Shown here piece after piece: positions 1 to 7,364 of a stretch of 28,453 nucleotides of DNA. Under the pieces are notes generated by a model. That model searched no databases. It was not told the origin of the DNA and saw only the letters and a list, made by a program, of their open reading frames with translations. The translations under genes were made by a program, and so were the position numbers. The DNA comes from Streptomyces sp. NRRL S-337 (GTDB lineage: Bacteria > Actinomycetota > Actinomycetes > Streptomycetales > Streptomycetaceae), in contig NZ_JOIX01000086.1 in assembly GCF_000720175.1 (NCBI RefSeq), positions 1 to 28,453 of the forward strand. The letters are read 5' to 3'. Every line of letters begins with the position of its first letter. Position 1 is the first letter of the stretch.

Positions 1-57
1 TTCAGCGCCGATGGTACTGCAGGGGGGACCCTGTGGGAGAGTAGGACGCCGCCGAAC
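1..57 (+). rRNA. rrf: 5S ribosomal RNA, 3' end (partial)
   Basis: The first bases match the 3' half of actinobacterial 5S rRNA: the GCGCCGATGGTACTGCAGGG segment, then GGGAGAGTAGGACGCCGCCGAAC, whose last bases would pair with the missing 5' end of the molecule (GTTTCGGTGGT in Streptomyces). The 5' half lies outside the window. The exact 3' end is set at the end of the terminal helix and is uncertain by a few bases. The fragment shows that an rRNA operon reading in the plus direction ends at the left edge. Confidence 0.95.
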
Positions 58-72
58 AATCTTTGTGGGAAA

Positions 73-100
73 GCCCCGCACCGTATGGTGCGGGGCTTTT
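73..100 (+). terminator. Rho-independent terminator of the rRNA operon
   Basis: A perfect 10-bp GC-rich stem (GCCCCGCACC, loop GTAT, GGTGCGGGGC) is followed directly by TTTT. It lies about 15 bases after the 5S 3' end, as expected for the end of an rRNA operon. Confidence 0.93.
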
Positions 101-371
101 CTGCGTTCCGGGTCGGTGAGGGGATAGGTACTCGGTGGCGCATCACTCGGACCCCCGTACCGTCGCAACATCATGGGCGCCGGCGGTGCAGGCCATGGGC
201 GGAGTTTGTTGTGCGCGTGGAAGCCACCGCAGTCCCTCACTATCCCTCGCCAGCTGCGGCTCAGCGGCTGACAGGGATCTGAGCACTGGCCGAGCGATGC
301 CCGCTTCCCAACGTACGAGCGAGGGGTGATCCCCCTTGGTGGTGGAGGGGGACGGCGGGGGATTCGGGTGA
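101..371. other. Gene-free spacer between rRNA operon and DUF58 gene
   Basis: The roughly 310 bases between the rRNA terminator and the end of the minus-strand DUF58 gene show no convincing gene. Short open frames here have no clear ribosome binding site and encode low-complexity Arg/Pro/Ala-rich products. No tRNA fold or promoter stands out. The right edge holds the inverted repeat listed separately. Confidence 0.6.
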
Positions 372-423
372 CCGGCTGTACGCAAGGCGCCTGCGAGTAC
401 GCGAGAGGCGTCTCTACAGCCGG
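372..423 (-). terminator. Candidate terminator of the minus-strand operon
   Basis: CCGGCTGTA at 372-380 and TACAGCCGG at 415-423 form a perfect 9-bp inverted repeat. A nested 5-bp pair (CGCCT 388-392, AGGCG 406-410) lies within. The outer arm overlaps the stop codon and last codons of the DUF58 gene. There is no T-tract, so it is a structural candidate only. It could also stop plus-strand transcription leaving the rRNA operon. Confidence 0.45.
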
Positions 424-1724
424 CCGGTGGACTTCAGGGTGAGGTAGGCGTCGGCCAGGTCGGGGGCCAGGTGGTTCGGGGTGGCGTCGATGACGGTGAT
501 GCCCTGGCGGCGGAGGCGGTCTGCGGTGTGGCGGCGGGCGGCAATGGCCTGCTCTGCAGCTGCTGCGGCGTAGACGGCCTGGGGCGAGTGGCGGCCGGCG
601 GCCATTTCCTCGATGCGGGGATCGGCTACGGCGGCGACGATGACTTCGTTGCGCTGGGTGAGGCTGGGCAGGACGGGCAGGAGGGCCTCTTCGACGGGGG
701 CCGCGTCCAGACCGGTGAACAGGACGATCAAGGAACGGCGCGAGATGCGGCGGTGAATTTCGGCGGCCAGGCCGCGGGCGTCCGCCTCGACGAGTTCGGC
801 TTCGAGGGGCGCAAGGGCGTCGGTCAGTGCCGGGAGAAGATCGCGGGCGGTGCGGCCCTGTACGGAGGCGCGGATGCGACGGTCGTAGGCGAGTAGATCG
901 ACGTGGTCGCCGGCACGTGCGGCTAGCGTGCCGAGCAGCAGGGCCGCGTCCATGGAGGCGTCGAGGCGGGGGATGTCGCCGATACGGGTGGCCGAGGTGC
1001 GGCCGGTCTCGAGGACGAGCAGGATGCGGCGGTCGCGTTCGGGGCGCCAGGTGCGGACGGCGAGGTCCTGTCGGCGGGCGGAGGCGCGCCAGTCGATGGA
1101 ACGGGTGTCGTCGCCGGGGGTGTAGTCACGGAGGCTGTCGAACTCGGTTCCCTCACCACGTGTCAGGAGGCTGGTGCGGCCGTCGAGTTCGCGGAGCCGG
1201 GCGAGCTTGGCGGGGAGGTGCTTGCGGCTGGTGAAGGGCGGCAGGACGCGCAGGGTCCACGGGACGTGGTGACTACCCTGTCGCGCTGCCAGGCCGAGGG
1301 GGCCGTAGGAGCGGACGGTGACGCGTACGGCGTGGTGGTCGCCGCGACGGGTGGGGTGGAGGGTGGTGGTCAGTCGCCGGCGCTCGGCTGCGGGGATGCG
1401 GACATTGTGCCGGGAGGCGGCGATTTCCGAACCAGGGTGGAAGGAGCTCGGAGGCCAGGCATCGCGGACGTGTGCGCGCAGCGGACGGCGGCTCAGGTTG
1501 GTGAGGGTGAGGTGTGTGTGGGCTTCGCCTGTTAGTCGAACGGTTGTTTCACCGGTTCGGGTGAAACGGAGCGTTCGCACTGGCGCGGCGAGCGCTAGGT
1601 CGCACAAAATTGCTATCAGCAAGGCGAGTTGGACGATCGCGATGCCGAGCCAGCTGGGCAGCATGAAGCCGACGAACAGGGCTCCGAGTGCGGAGACGAG
1701 GGCGGTGCGTCCGGTGAGGGTCAC
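414..1724 (-). CDS. DUF58 domain protein (von Willebrand A-like), MoxR-associated
   Basis: The 436-residue product has two N-terminal hydrophobic segments (about 7-24 and 27-47), then the DUF58 signature around residues 190-218 (GEGTEFDSLRDYTPGDD followed by SIDWRASARR). A C-terminal vWA-like fold starts near LLVLETGRTS (235-244). DUF58 proteins are partners of MoxR AAA+ ATPases, and the family is thought to act in membrane-protein or envelope maturation; no reaction is known. The start is GTG at 1724. A GAGG ribosome binding site overlaps the stop codon of moxR 9 bases upstream, implying translational coupling. Where a metal-site motif DxSxS would lie, the sequence has E239-T-G, so metal binding is doubtful. 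It is the last gene of the five-gene operon. Confidence 0.9.
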   Translation of the reverse strand: MTLTGRTALVSALGALFVGFMLPSWLGIAIVQLALLIAILCDLALAAPVRTLRFTRTGETTVRLTGEAHTHLTLTNLSRRPLRAHVRDAWPPSSFHPGSEIAASRHNVRIPAAERRRLTTTLHPTRRGDHHAVRVTVRSYGPLGLAARQGSHHVPWTLRVLPPFTSRKHLPAKLARLRELDGRTSLLTRGEGTEFDSLRDYTPGDDTRSIDWRASARRQDLAVRTWRPERDRRILLVLETGRTSATRIGDIPRLDASMDAALLLGTLAARAGDHVDLLAYDRRIRASVQGRTARDLLPALTDALAPLEAELVEADARGLAAEIHRRISRRSLIVLFTGLDAAPVEEALLPVLPSLTQRNEVIVAAVADPRIEEMAAGRHSPQAVYAAAAAEQAIAARRHTADRLRRQGITVIDATPNHLAPDLADAYLTLKSTGRL

Positions 1725-1733
1725 GGTGTCGCC

Positions 1734-2699
1734 TCAGCGGGGGACGGGGAGATGTGCGAGTACGGCGTTGATCACGGAGTCTGCGGTGACTCCTTCCATC
1801 TCCGCTTCGGGGCGGAGCTGGATGCGGTGGCGCAGCGTGGGGAGAGCAAGGGCCTTCACGTCGTCAGGGGTGACATAGTCGCGGCCCGTGAGCCACGCCC
1901 AGGCCCGTGACGTGGAAAGCAGGGCGGTGGCGCCTCGAGGGGAGACGCCGAGGGAGAGCGAGGGGGATTCGCGAGTGGCACGGCAGATATCGACGATATA
2001 GCCGGTGACTTCGGGGGAGACCGAGGTCTTGGCGACGGCGGCTCGGGCCGCGTCGAGGTCGGCGACAGAAGCGACGGGGCGAAGTCCGGCGGCGTTCAGA
2101 TCGCGGGGGCTGAAGCCGGCCGCGTGACGGGTGAGGATGTCTATCTCGTCCTGCCGGTCGGGGAGCGGGACCGTCAGCTTCAGGAGAAAGCGGTCGAGTT
2201 GGGCCTCGGGCAGCGGATAGGTGCCCTCGTACTCCACGGGGTTCTGCGTGGCGGCGACGAGGAACGGCTCGGGGAGGGGACGGGCTGTTCCGTCGACGGT
2301 GACCTGACGCTCTTCCATCGCCTCCAGCAGTGATGCCTGGGTCTTGGGTGGCGTCCGGTTGATCTCGTCGGCCAGCAGCAGATTGGTGAAGACGGGGCCC
2401 GGCTGGAAGGAGAACTCCGCGCTGCGGGCGTCGTAGACCAGTGAGCCCGTCACATCACTCGGCATCAGGTCCGGGGTGAACTGCACTCGCTTGGTGTCGA
2501 GTTCGAGGGAAGTCGACAGGGCGCGTACGAGAAGCGTCTTGGCGACGCCGGGTGCGCCTTCCAGGAGCACGTGACCGCGGCAGAGGAGGGCGACGACCAG
2601 CCCGGTGACGGCCGGGTCCTGGCCTACGACGGCCTTGGCTATCTCGGTGCGCAGGGCCTCGAGGGAGGTTCGGGCACTGTCAGCGGTCGGGGTGCTCAC
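1734..2699 (-). CDS. MoxR-family AAA+ ATPase
   Basis: The 321-residue protein is a complete MoxR ATPase of usual length. Walker A is GAPGVAKT (residues 48-55), Walker B is LLLADEIN (about 107-113), sensor 1 is ATQNP (150-154), and the EAQLDRF motif at 165-171 is typical of the family. MoxR ATPases are ring-forming chaperone-like motors that usually act with a vWA/DUF58 partner, here encoded directly downstream. The GTG start at 2699 lies inside the 3' end of the DUF4350 gene (20-base overlap), so translation is probably coupled. Family assignment is firm; the substrate is unknown. Confidence 0.95.
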   Translation of the reverse strand: MSTPTADSARTSLEALRTEIAKAVVGQDPAVTGLVVALLCRGHVLLEGAPGVAKTLLVRALSTSLELDTKRVQFTPDLMPSDVTGSLVYDARSAEFSFQPGPVFTNLLLADEINRTPPKTQASLLEAMEERQVTVDGTARPLPEPFLVAATQNPVEYEGTYPLPEAQLDRFLLKLTVPLPDRQDEIDILTRHAAGFSPRDLNAAGLRPVASVADLDAARAAVAKTSVSPEVTGYIVDICRATRESPSLSLGVSPRGATALLSTSRAWAWLTGRDYVTPDDVKALALPTLRHRIQLRPEAEMEGVTADSVINAVLAHLPVPR

Positions 2700-3906
2700 G
2701 GGGGGCGTGCCTCTCTTGGGAAACGATCGAGGATTCGAGTGCGTCGAGCTGGTCGGCCAGCTGCACCAGGGCCCGGTCGTCCGCGGGAACCGGGCCGAAG
2801 AGCAGGGGGTGCAGATCTTTCGCGGCGCCGGCGGCGGGGGTCAAGTGGGTGTGGAGAGCCGGGAGAAGGCGGTCAGGAGTGTGGGCGTGCGCGGGTGGTA
2901 CGCCGAGGAGGGGGGCGAGCCGGGTGCGGGTTGCGGAGCGTAGGACGGTTGCGGCCCGGTCGCGGGCGTGGGCCTGTTCGTAGAGGCGCGCGTGGCCCTC
3001 GGTGGTCTCGGCGGCGGGGACGGATACGGGGAGGTTTTCGGGGACGAGAGGGCCGAGTCGGCGGGCGCGCCAGACGGCGGCGAGGCCGGCGGCGATGGTG
3101 AGTTGGAGCAGGGCCCAGCTCCAGCCGGAGGGAATGAGATCGAGGAAGCTGCGCTGGTCATGAGCCGATGACGGGTCGCTCACGGAGGGGAGGTACCAGA
3201 TCAGATGGTGGTGGGCACCGAGGAGTTGAAGGGCGAGCGAGGCGTTGCCGTGCTCGGCGAGGTGTTGGTTGTAGAGGAAGTCGGCGGAGCCGAGGAGGAC
3301 GGTGTCGCGGCCGTTGCCGGCGGCCGGCAGGTGCAGCAGGGTGGGCCGGCCGCTGACGGGGTAGCAGCGATCGGTGCGCTCGTCGGACGTGGTGTAGCGA
3401 AGGCCGCCGAGGAGCACGCTGCCGGCACGGTGTGCGTCGCGCAGGGAACAGGAGGGATTGCGCGGGGAGTTGCTGGTTGCGGGCTGGGCCTGGACGCCGG
3501 GGGCGAAGGACCAGAGGGAAGCAGAGCCGGGGGCGAGCAGGACGGTGCGCCCGGGGGTGCGAGCAGTTGCAGTGTGCAGGCCCGTCAGCTGTTCCTGCGT
3601 CAGGACGTCGGGGTCCGTGATGAGCAGGGTGGTGTCGGGGCCGGACGCGGCGGCGGCTTCCCCGGAGGTGGTCACGACCTGGAGGGAGACGCCCTGGCCG
3701 GCCAGGAGCCTGGCCAGCGCACGGCTGCCGGAGCGGTCCGCCGAGCGGGGGTCGAGCCGGCCGTGTTGTTCGCCGGACTGCAGGGCGGCGAGGATCACTC
3801 CGCTCATGACGAGCAGGAGCAGCGCGAGCAGGGGCCCTCGGGAGCGGGTCCACAGTCGGCGCGCGGTGAGGGAGGCCGCGGCGGTCTCCGGGGCGGCCGT
3901 GGTCAT
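2680..3906 (-). CDS. DUF4350 domain membrane protein
   Basis: The 408-residue protein has a transmembrane helix at about 25-43, then an extracytoplasmic DUF4350-like domain (about 50-230) that opens with GSRALARLLAGQGVSLQVV. A second helix is at about 262-282 (SWALLQLTIAAGLAAVWRARR), followed by a cytoplasmic tail with an ARLYEQAHARDRAATVLRSA segment. DUF4350 has no known reaction, but it recurs beside MoxR, DUF58 and DUF4129 genes in actinobacteria. The ATG at 3906 overlaps the TGA of the DUF4129 gene (ATGA), and its own stop lies inside moxR. It most likely anchors or senses for the MoxR motor at the membrane, which is an inference from context. Confidence 0.85.
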   Translation of the reverse strand: MTTAAPETAAASLTARRLWTRSRGPLLALLLLVMSGVILAALQSGEQHGRLDPRSADRSGSRALARLLAGQGVSLQVVTTSGEAAAASGPDTTLLITDPDVLTQEQLTGLHTATARTPGRTVLLAPGSASLWSFAPGVQAQPATSNSPRNPSCSLRDAHRAGSVLLGGLRYTTSDERTDRCYPVSGRPTLLHLPAAGNGRDTVLLGSADFLYNQHLAEHGNASLALQLLGAHHHLIWYLPSVSDPSSAHDQRSFLDLIPSGWSWALLQLTIAAGLAAVWRARRLGPLVPENLPVSVPAAETTEGHARLYEQAHARDRAATVLRSATRTRLAPLLGVPPAHAHTPDRLLPALHTHLTPAAGAAKDLHPLLFGPVPADDRALVQLADQLDALESSIVSQERHAPREHPDR

Positions 3907-4595
3907 CCGCGGCTCCTGGTCGGGGTGGTGGCCAGGTCGGGCTTGGCCTGCTGGAGCTCGGTGTCGAGGGTGGCAAGGAAGGCGTATGCCTGTCCTGTGC
4001 CGGTGCGACCGCCGTATGTGACGTCGTCGAAGGTGCGGGCGGCGGCGCGGAGTTGGTCGGCGTACCGGGGAAGTGCCCGGCCGGCCTCGGTGGCGGCCTC
4101 GTCGGCGGTGCGGCCGGCGGCGGGGGTGAGCAGGGTGCGTTCCTCAAGGGAGAGGACGAGGGCGCGCATGCGGTCCTGGACGGCCTGGCTCCAGTGGCTC
4201 GCGGCGGCGTGCCGTTCGGAGGCCGCGCGGTGTTCGGCGGCGGTCCGGGGAGTGTCGGAGAAGAGCGCGCCGCTGGTGGTCGGGGTGCGGCGTACTGCGC
4301 CGAGGCGCAGCCGGAGGGCGACGGCCAGCAGCAGGACGAAGGCGGCGATGGCGAGGAGGCCGATCCAGCCGCCCGGTGTGGCGCCGGCGGCCGCGCCGAA
4401 GAGGTCGTCGACGCGGTCCCAGAGCCAGTCGAGGGCACGCTGGATCGGGTTGGGGTCGTGCTGGTGGTACCGGGGGTCGGACAGTTCGCGCTCGGCCGCC
4501 TCGCGGGCGGGGAGGCGCGGTGTCCGCACCGGTATGTCGTCGTCGGAGCGCGCTATGAGTGATCCGAGCGCGACCATGTTCCCCCCTGTTGTCAC
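3903..4595 (-). CDS. DUF4129 domain membrane protein
   Basis: The 230-residue protein has a short N-terminal part with the motif AREAAERELSDPRYHQHDPN, one transmembrane helix at about 77-97 (WIGLLAIAAFVLLLAVAL), then a cytoplasmic DUF4129 domain (about 120-215). In many bacteria DUF4129 is fused to a transglutaminase-like domain and sits next to MoxR/DUF58 genes; here it stands alone. Two starts are possible: GTG at 4595, 4 bases after the upstream stop, or ATG at 4577, which has a strong AGGGGGG ribosome binding site about 4 bases before it. The stop overlaps the DUF4350 ATG. The function is unknown. Confidence 0.85.
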   Translation of the reverse strand: MTTGGNMVALGSLIARSDDDIPVRTPRLPAREAAERELSDPRYHQHDPNPIQRALDWLWDRVDDLFGAAAGATPGGWIGLLAIAAFVLLLAVALRLRLGAVRRTPTTSGALFSDTPRTAAEHRAASERHAAASHWSQAVQDRMRALVLSLEERTLLTPAAGRTADEAATEAGRALPRYADQLRAAARTFDDVTYGGRTGTGQAYAFLATLDTELQQAKPDLATTPTRSRG

Positions 4596-4599
4596 CGCA

Positions 4600-6039
4600 T
4601 CAGCTTCCCGGTGCGGCGTCGGGACCGGCGTCGTCCGCAGTGCTGGCAGGGGCGGTCGGAGCGTGTGCGTTCGGTGCGTCGGCGTTCGGTGCGTCTGTCA
4701 CCGGGGCGTCTGTGGCCGGTGCGTCGGTGGGGGCGTCGGCGCCGTATCCGGGGAGGCCGGCGGCGCGGGCCAGTTCGAGGTCGAGGGCCTCGCGGCGGAT
4801 GCGCTGGTCCACGTAGAGGAGCGCGGTGACGCCGGCGCTGATCGGGAGGGTGATGGTGGAGCTGATCACGGCGCCGATGCCCAGCACGACCAGGAAGGAC
4901 CAGCCGGTGTTGTCGCTGGTGCCGTTCGCCCAGTCCAGGATGCTCTCCCCGCCGATGACGAAGGCGACGATGGTGGCCGGGATCTGGATGATGAACTCGA
5001 CGATGGCGACCAGGAGGTAGGCCAGCAGCTGGACGCCCAGCACCCGCCACCAGGAGCCGCGTACGAGCTTGGCCGAGCGCCGCATGGAGGCGATGATGCC
5101 CTGCTTCTCCAGCATCAGTGCGGGGGAGGCGAGGCTGTAGCGGACCCCCAGCCAGATGCCGACGGCGGCGGCGGCGAGGCCGCCGAACACGGTGAGAAGC
5201 AGGCCCAGGTCCAGCGTGGCGAAGGCGGTGACGAGGAGACCGGGTGTCAGGCCGACCGCGAAGACGGCCGTGATGAGGAGGGGCAGCAGCACCAGCAGGC
5301 CGAGGAGGCGCGGGAGCTGGCCGCGGGCGTCGCGCCAGGCTTCGCCGGCCGTCACGGAGCGGCCGAGGACGGCGCGGCTCACGATCATGGTGAGCAGTCC
5401 GGTGGCGATGATGGTGGCGAGGAGGCCGATCACCGAGGTAATGGCGGATCCGGCGAGCGAGTTCCCGGCCTGGCGCATCGTTTCGCGGACCGGCGGGGCG
5501 TTGTTGCTGGAGATCGTGGGTGCGCTGCCGGTGTTCCGGAACCACAGGCCGGTGACGATGGTGACGGCGGTTTGCGAGACGACGGCGACGATCAGCGATA
5601 TGCCGAGCACGGTGCGCCAGTGGGCCCGCATGGTGGCGACCGCTCCGTCGAGTATCTCTCCGACGCCGAGCGGGCGGAGCGGGATGACGCCGGGCTTGGC
5701 CGCCGGAGGCACCGGGGACCAGCCCCACTGCGCCTGCGGGCCGGGGGCCGGGTGGCCGCCCCAGCCGGGCTGGCCGGTGCCGGACGAGGCGCGGACGCGG
5801 TCGCCGGCGCTGGACCGGCCGGGGTGGTCCCTGTGGCCGCTCTGGCCGGGGATGCCGGCGGGGGCCGACCACTGGCCGGCGGGCGGCTGTTGCTTGGACC
5901 AGTTCGGCGGGGTCGGCTGCTCGGCGGCGCCGGACTCGTCTTCCGTTCCGGGGGTCTGGAGGGGCTGCTCCGGTGTGCCGCGGCCCGGCTCGTCGGAGGG
6001 GGTGGATCCGGGCGAGGCCCAGCCCGGAGAGTTGTTCAT
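4600..6039 (-). CDS. Multi-pass membrane protein, GDPD membrane-domain type
   Basis: The 479-residue protein has a Pro/Gly/Trp/Gln-rich cytoplasmic N-terminus (1-120), then PGVIPLRPLGVGEILDGAV, the entry motif of actinobacterial proteins annotated as glycerophosphoryl diester phosphodiesterase membrane domain. About six hydrophobic segments follow between 140 and 425, then a low-complexity tail of repeated (T/N)DAP units. No phosphodiesterase catalytic domain is present, so it should not be called an enzyme. The ATG at 6039 has a good AAGGAG ribosome binding site and is probably the first gene of the operon. The 152-bp divergent gap to mtnA must hold its promoter, but I could not pick a clear -10/-35 pair. 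Confidence 0.8.
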   Translation of the reverse strand: MNNSPGWASPGSTPSDEPGRGTPEQPLQTPGTEDESGAAEQPTPPNWSKQQPPAGQWSAPAGIPGQSGHRDHPGRSSAGDRVRASSGTGQPGWGGHPAPGPQAQWGWSPVPPAAKPGVIPLRPLGVGEILDGAVATMRAHWRTVLGISLIVAVVSQTAVTIVTGLWFRNTGSAPTISSNNAPPVRETMRQAGNSLAGSAITSVIGLLATIIATGLLTMIVSRAVLGRSVTAGEAWRDARGQLPRLLGLLVLLPLLITAVFAVGLTPGLLVTAFATLDLGLLLTVFGGLAAAAVGIWLGVRYSLASPALMLEKQGIIASMRRSAKLVRGSWWRVLGVQLLAYLLVAIVEFIIQIPATIVAFVIGGESILDWANGTSDNTGWSFLVVLGIGAVISSTITLPISAGVTALLYVDQRIRREALDLELARAAGLPGYGADAPTDAPATDAPVTDAPNADAPNAHAPTAPASTADDAGPDAAPGS

Positions 6040-6191
6040 CGTCGCTCCTTCTTGCTGCCGGCCCGCCGTGGCGGCCGGGGTCCGGGGTCCGCGGTGGCAG
6101 TCATCGTGTCATGGCGCCGCGCGTTGTGTACCCGGGCCCTGAGAGTGAGAGGACCTTCTGTTCGAGGGGCGGTCGGCGGCAGACTGAAGGG

Positions 6192-7364
6192 ATGGCCGAT
6201 CAGTACGAGGTATCCGAGGTGGGCGCTGGGACGCTCACGATCCCGTCGCTGCGCTGGGAGGAGTTGCCGGAGGGGCCCGTCCTGGTCCTCCTTGATCAGA
6301 CCCGGCTGCCGGTGGAGGAGGTGGAGCTGGTCTGTACGGACGTGCCGGCACTGGTCGAGGCGATCCGGTCGCTGGCCGTGCGGGGGGCGCCGTTGCTGGG
6401 TATCGCGGGCGCCTATGGCGTGGCGCTGGCTGCGGTGCGGGGCTTCGACGTGGAAGAAGCGGTCGAAGTGCTGGCGCAGGCCCGGCCGACCGCGGTCAAC
6501 CTGGGCTATGGCGTGCGGCGGGCGGCGAATGCGTACCGGGCGGCGGTGGCAGACGGCGCCGGAGTGCCGGAGGCCGCGGCTGCCGCGCTGGCCGAGGCGC
6601 GGGCCGTGCACGCGGAGGACATCGCGGCCAGTGCGCGGATGGCGGAGCACGGTCTGGCGTTGCTGGGCGAGCTGCTGCCGGGCGGCGGTCACCGGATTCT
6701 CACGCACTGCAACACGGGCGCGCTGGTGTCCGGGGGCGAGGGCACCGCCCTGGCGGTGGCGCTGGCGGCGCACCGGGCCGGTGAGCTGCGCCGGCTGTGG
6801 GTGGACGAAACGCGGCCGCTGTTGCAGGGGGCGCGGCTGACCGCCTACGAGGCGGCGCGGGCCGGGATGGCGTACACGGTGTTGTCGGACGGGGCCGCCG
6901 GGTCGCTGTTCGCCGGTGGTGAGGTGGATGCGGTGCTGATAGGCGCCGACCGGATCGCGGCGGACGGCTCGGTCGCCAACAAGGTGGGCAGCTATCCACT
7001 GGCGGTGCTGGCGCAGTACCACCGCGTTCCGTTCGTGGTGGTGGCGCCGACGAGCACGGTGGATCTGGAGACCGAGGAGGGCGCGGACATCGAGGTGGAG
7101 CAGCGGCCGGGGCAGGAAGTGACGGAGTTCTCGTTGCCCTCCGCGCAGGGTGCCGGGGCGGTCCCGGGGGCCGGTGTGCCGGTGGCGCCGTTGGGCGCAC
7201 AGGCCTACAACCCGGCCTTCGACGTGACTCCGCCGGCGCTCGTGACGGCGATCGTGACGGAGGCCGGGGTGATCTCCCCGGTCACCCGGGACAGGCTGGC
7301 GGAGGTGTGTTCCACGTCACGATGGAGTAAGTCACGATCAGGTAATGGGATGATGGCCGAATGA
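6192..7364 (+). CDS. mtnA: S-methyl-5-thioribose-1-phosphate isomerase
   Basis: The enzyme converts 5-methylthioribose-1-phosphate to methylthioribulose-1-phosphate in the cytoplasmic methionine salvage pathway. The 390-residue protein shows the conserved RGAPLLGIAGAYG block (64-76), the catalytic cysteine in ILTHCNTGA (Cys173), the catalytic aspartate in LIGADRIAADGSVANKVGSY (Asp253) and the closing NPAFDVTPP motif (340-348). The start is ATG at 6192, preceded by GAAGGG. The last 15 or so residues run into the control region of mtrA, and the TGA stop overlaps the mtrA ATG. No other salvage gene is visible nearby. The protein is slightly longer than usual between residues 313 and 340, with a Gly/Ala/Pro-rich stretch. 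Confidence 0.95.
   Translation: MADQYEVSEVGAGTLTIPSLRWEELPEGPVLVLLDQTRLPVEEVELVCTDVPALVEAIRSLAVRGAPLLGIAGAYGVALAAVRGFDVEEAVEVLAQARPTAVNLGYGVRRAANAYRAAVADGAGVPEAAAAALAEARAVHAEDIAASARMAEHGLALLGELLPGGGHRILTHCNTGALVSGGEGTALAVALAAHRAGELRRLWVDETRPLLQGARLTAYEAARAGMAYTVLSDGAAGSLFAGGEVDAVLIGADRIAADGSVANKVGSYPLAVLAQYHRVPFVVVAPTSTVDLETEEGADIEVEQRPGQEVTEFSLPSAQGAGAVPGAGVPVAPLGAQAYNPAFDVTPPALVTAIVTEAGVISPVTRDRLAEVCSTSRWSKSRSGNGMMAE
7316..7346 (+). promoter_or_regulatory. Repeated GTCAC half-sites upstream of mtrA
   Basis: GTCACGAT occurs twice (7316-7323 and 7331-7338), and GTAAT follows at 7342, giving a GTCAC-N6-GTAAT arrangement. MtrA is reported to bind direct repeats of GTNAC-like half-sites, so this could be an autoregulatory site. 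It lies in the last codons of mtnA, 15-45 bases before the mtrA start. Pattern seen directly; function inferred. Confidence 0.35.

Noticed and set aside
85..385. Short frames in the spacer after the rRNA terminator
   Set aside because: No good ribosome binding site, low-complexity products, and one begins inside the terminator hairpin.
3205..6840. 1211-codon plus-strand open frame opposite the membrane operon
   Set aside because: It is antisense to four well-supported coupled genes and encodes low-complexity Gly/Ala/Arg-rich sequence. Long antisense frames are expected at this G+C.
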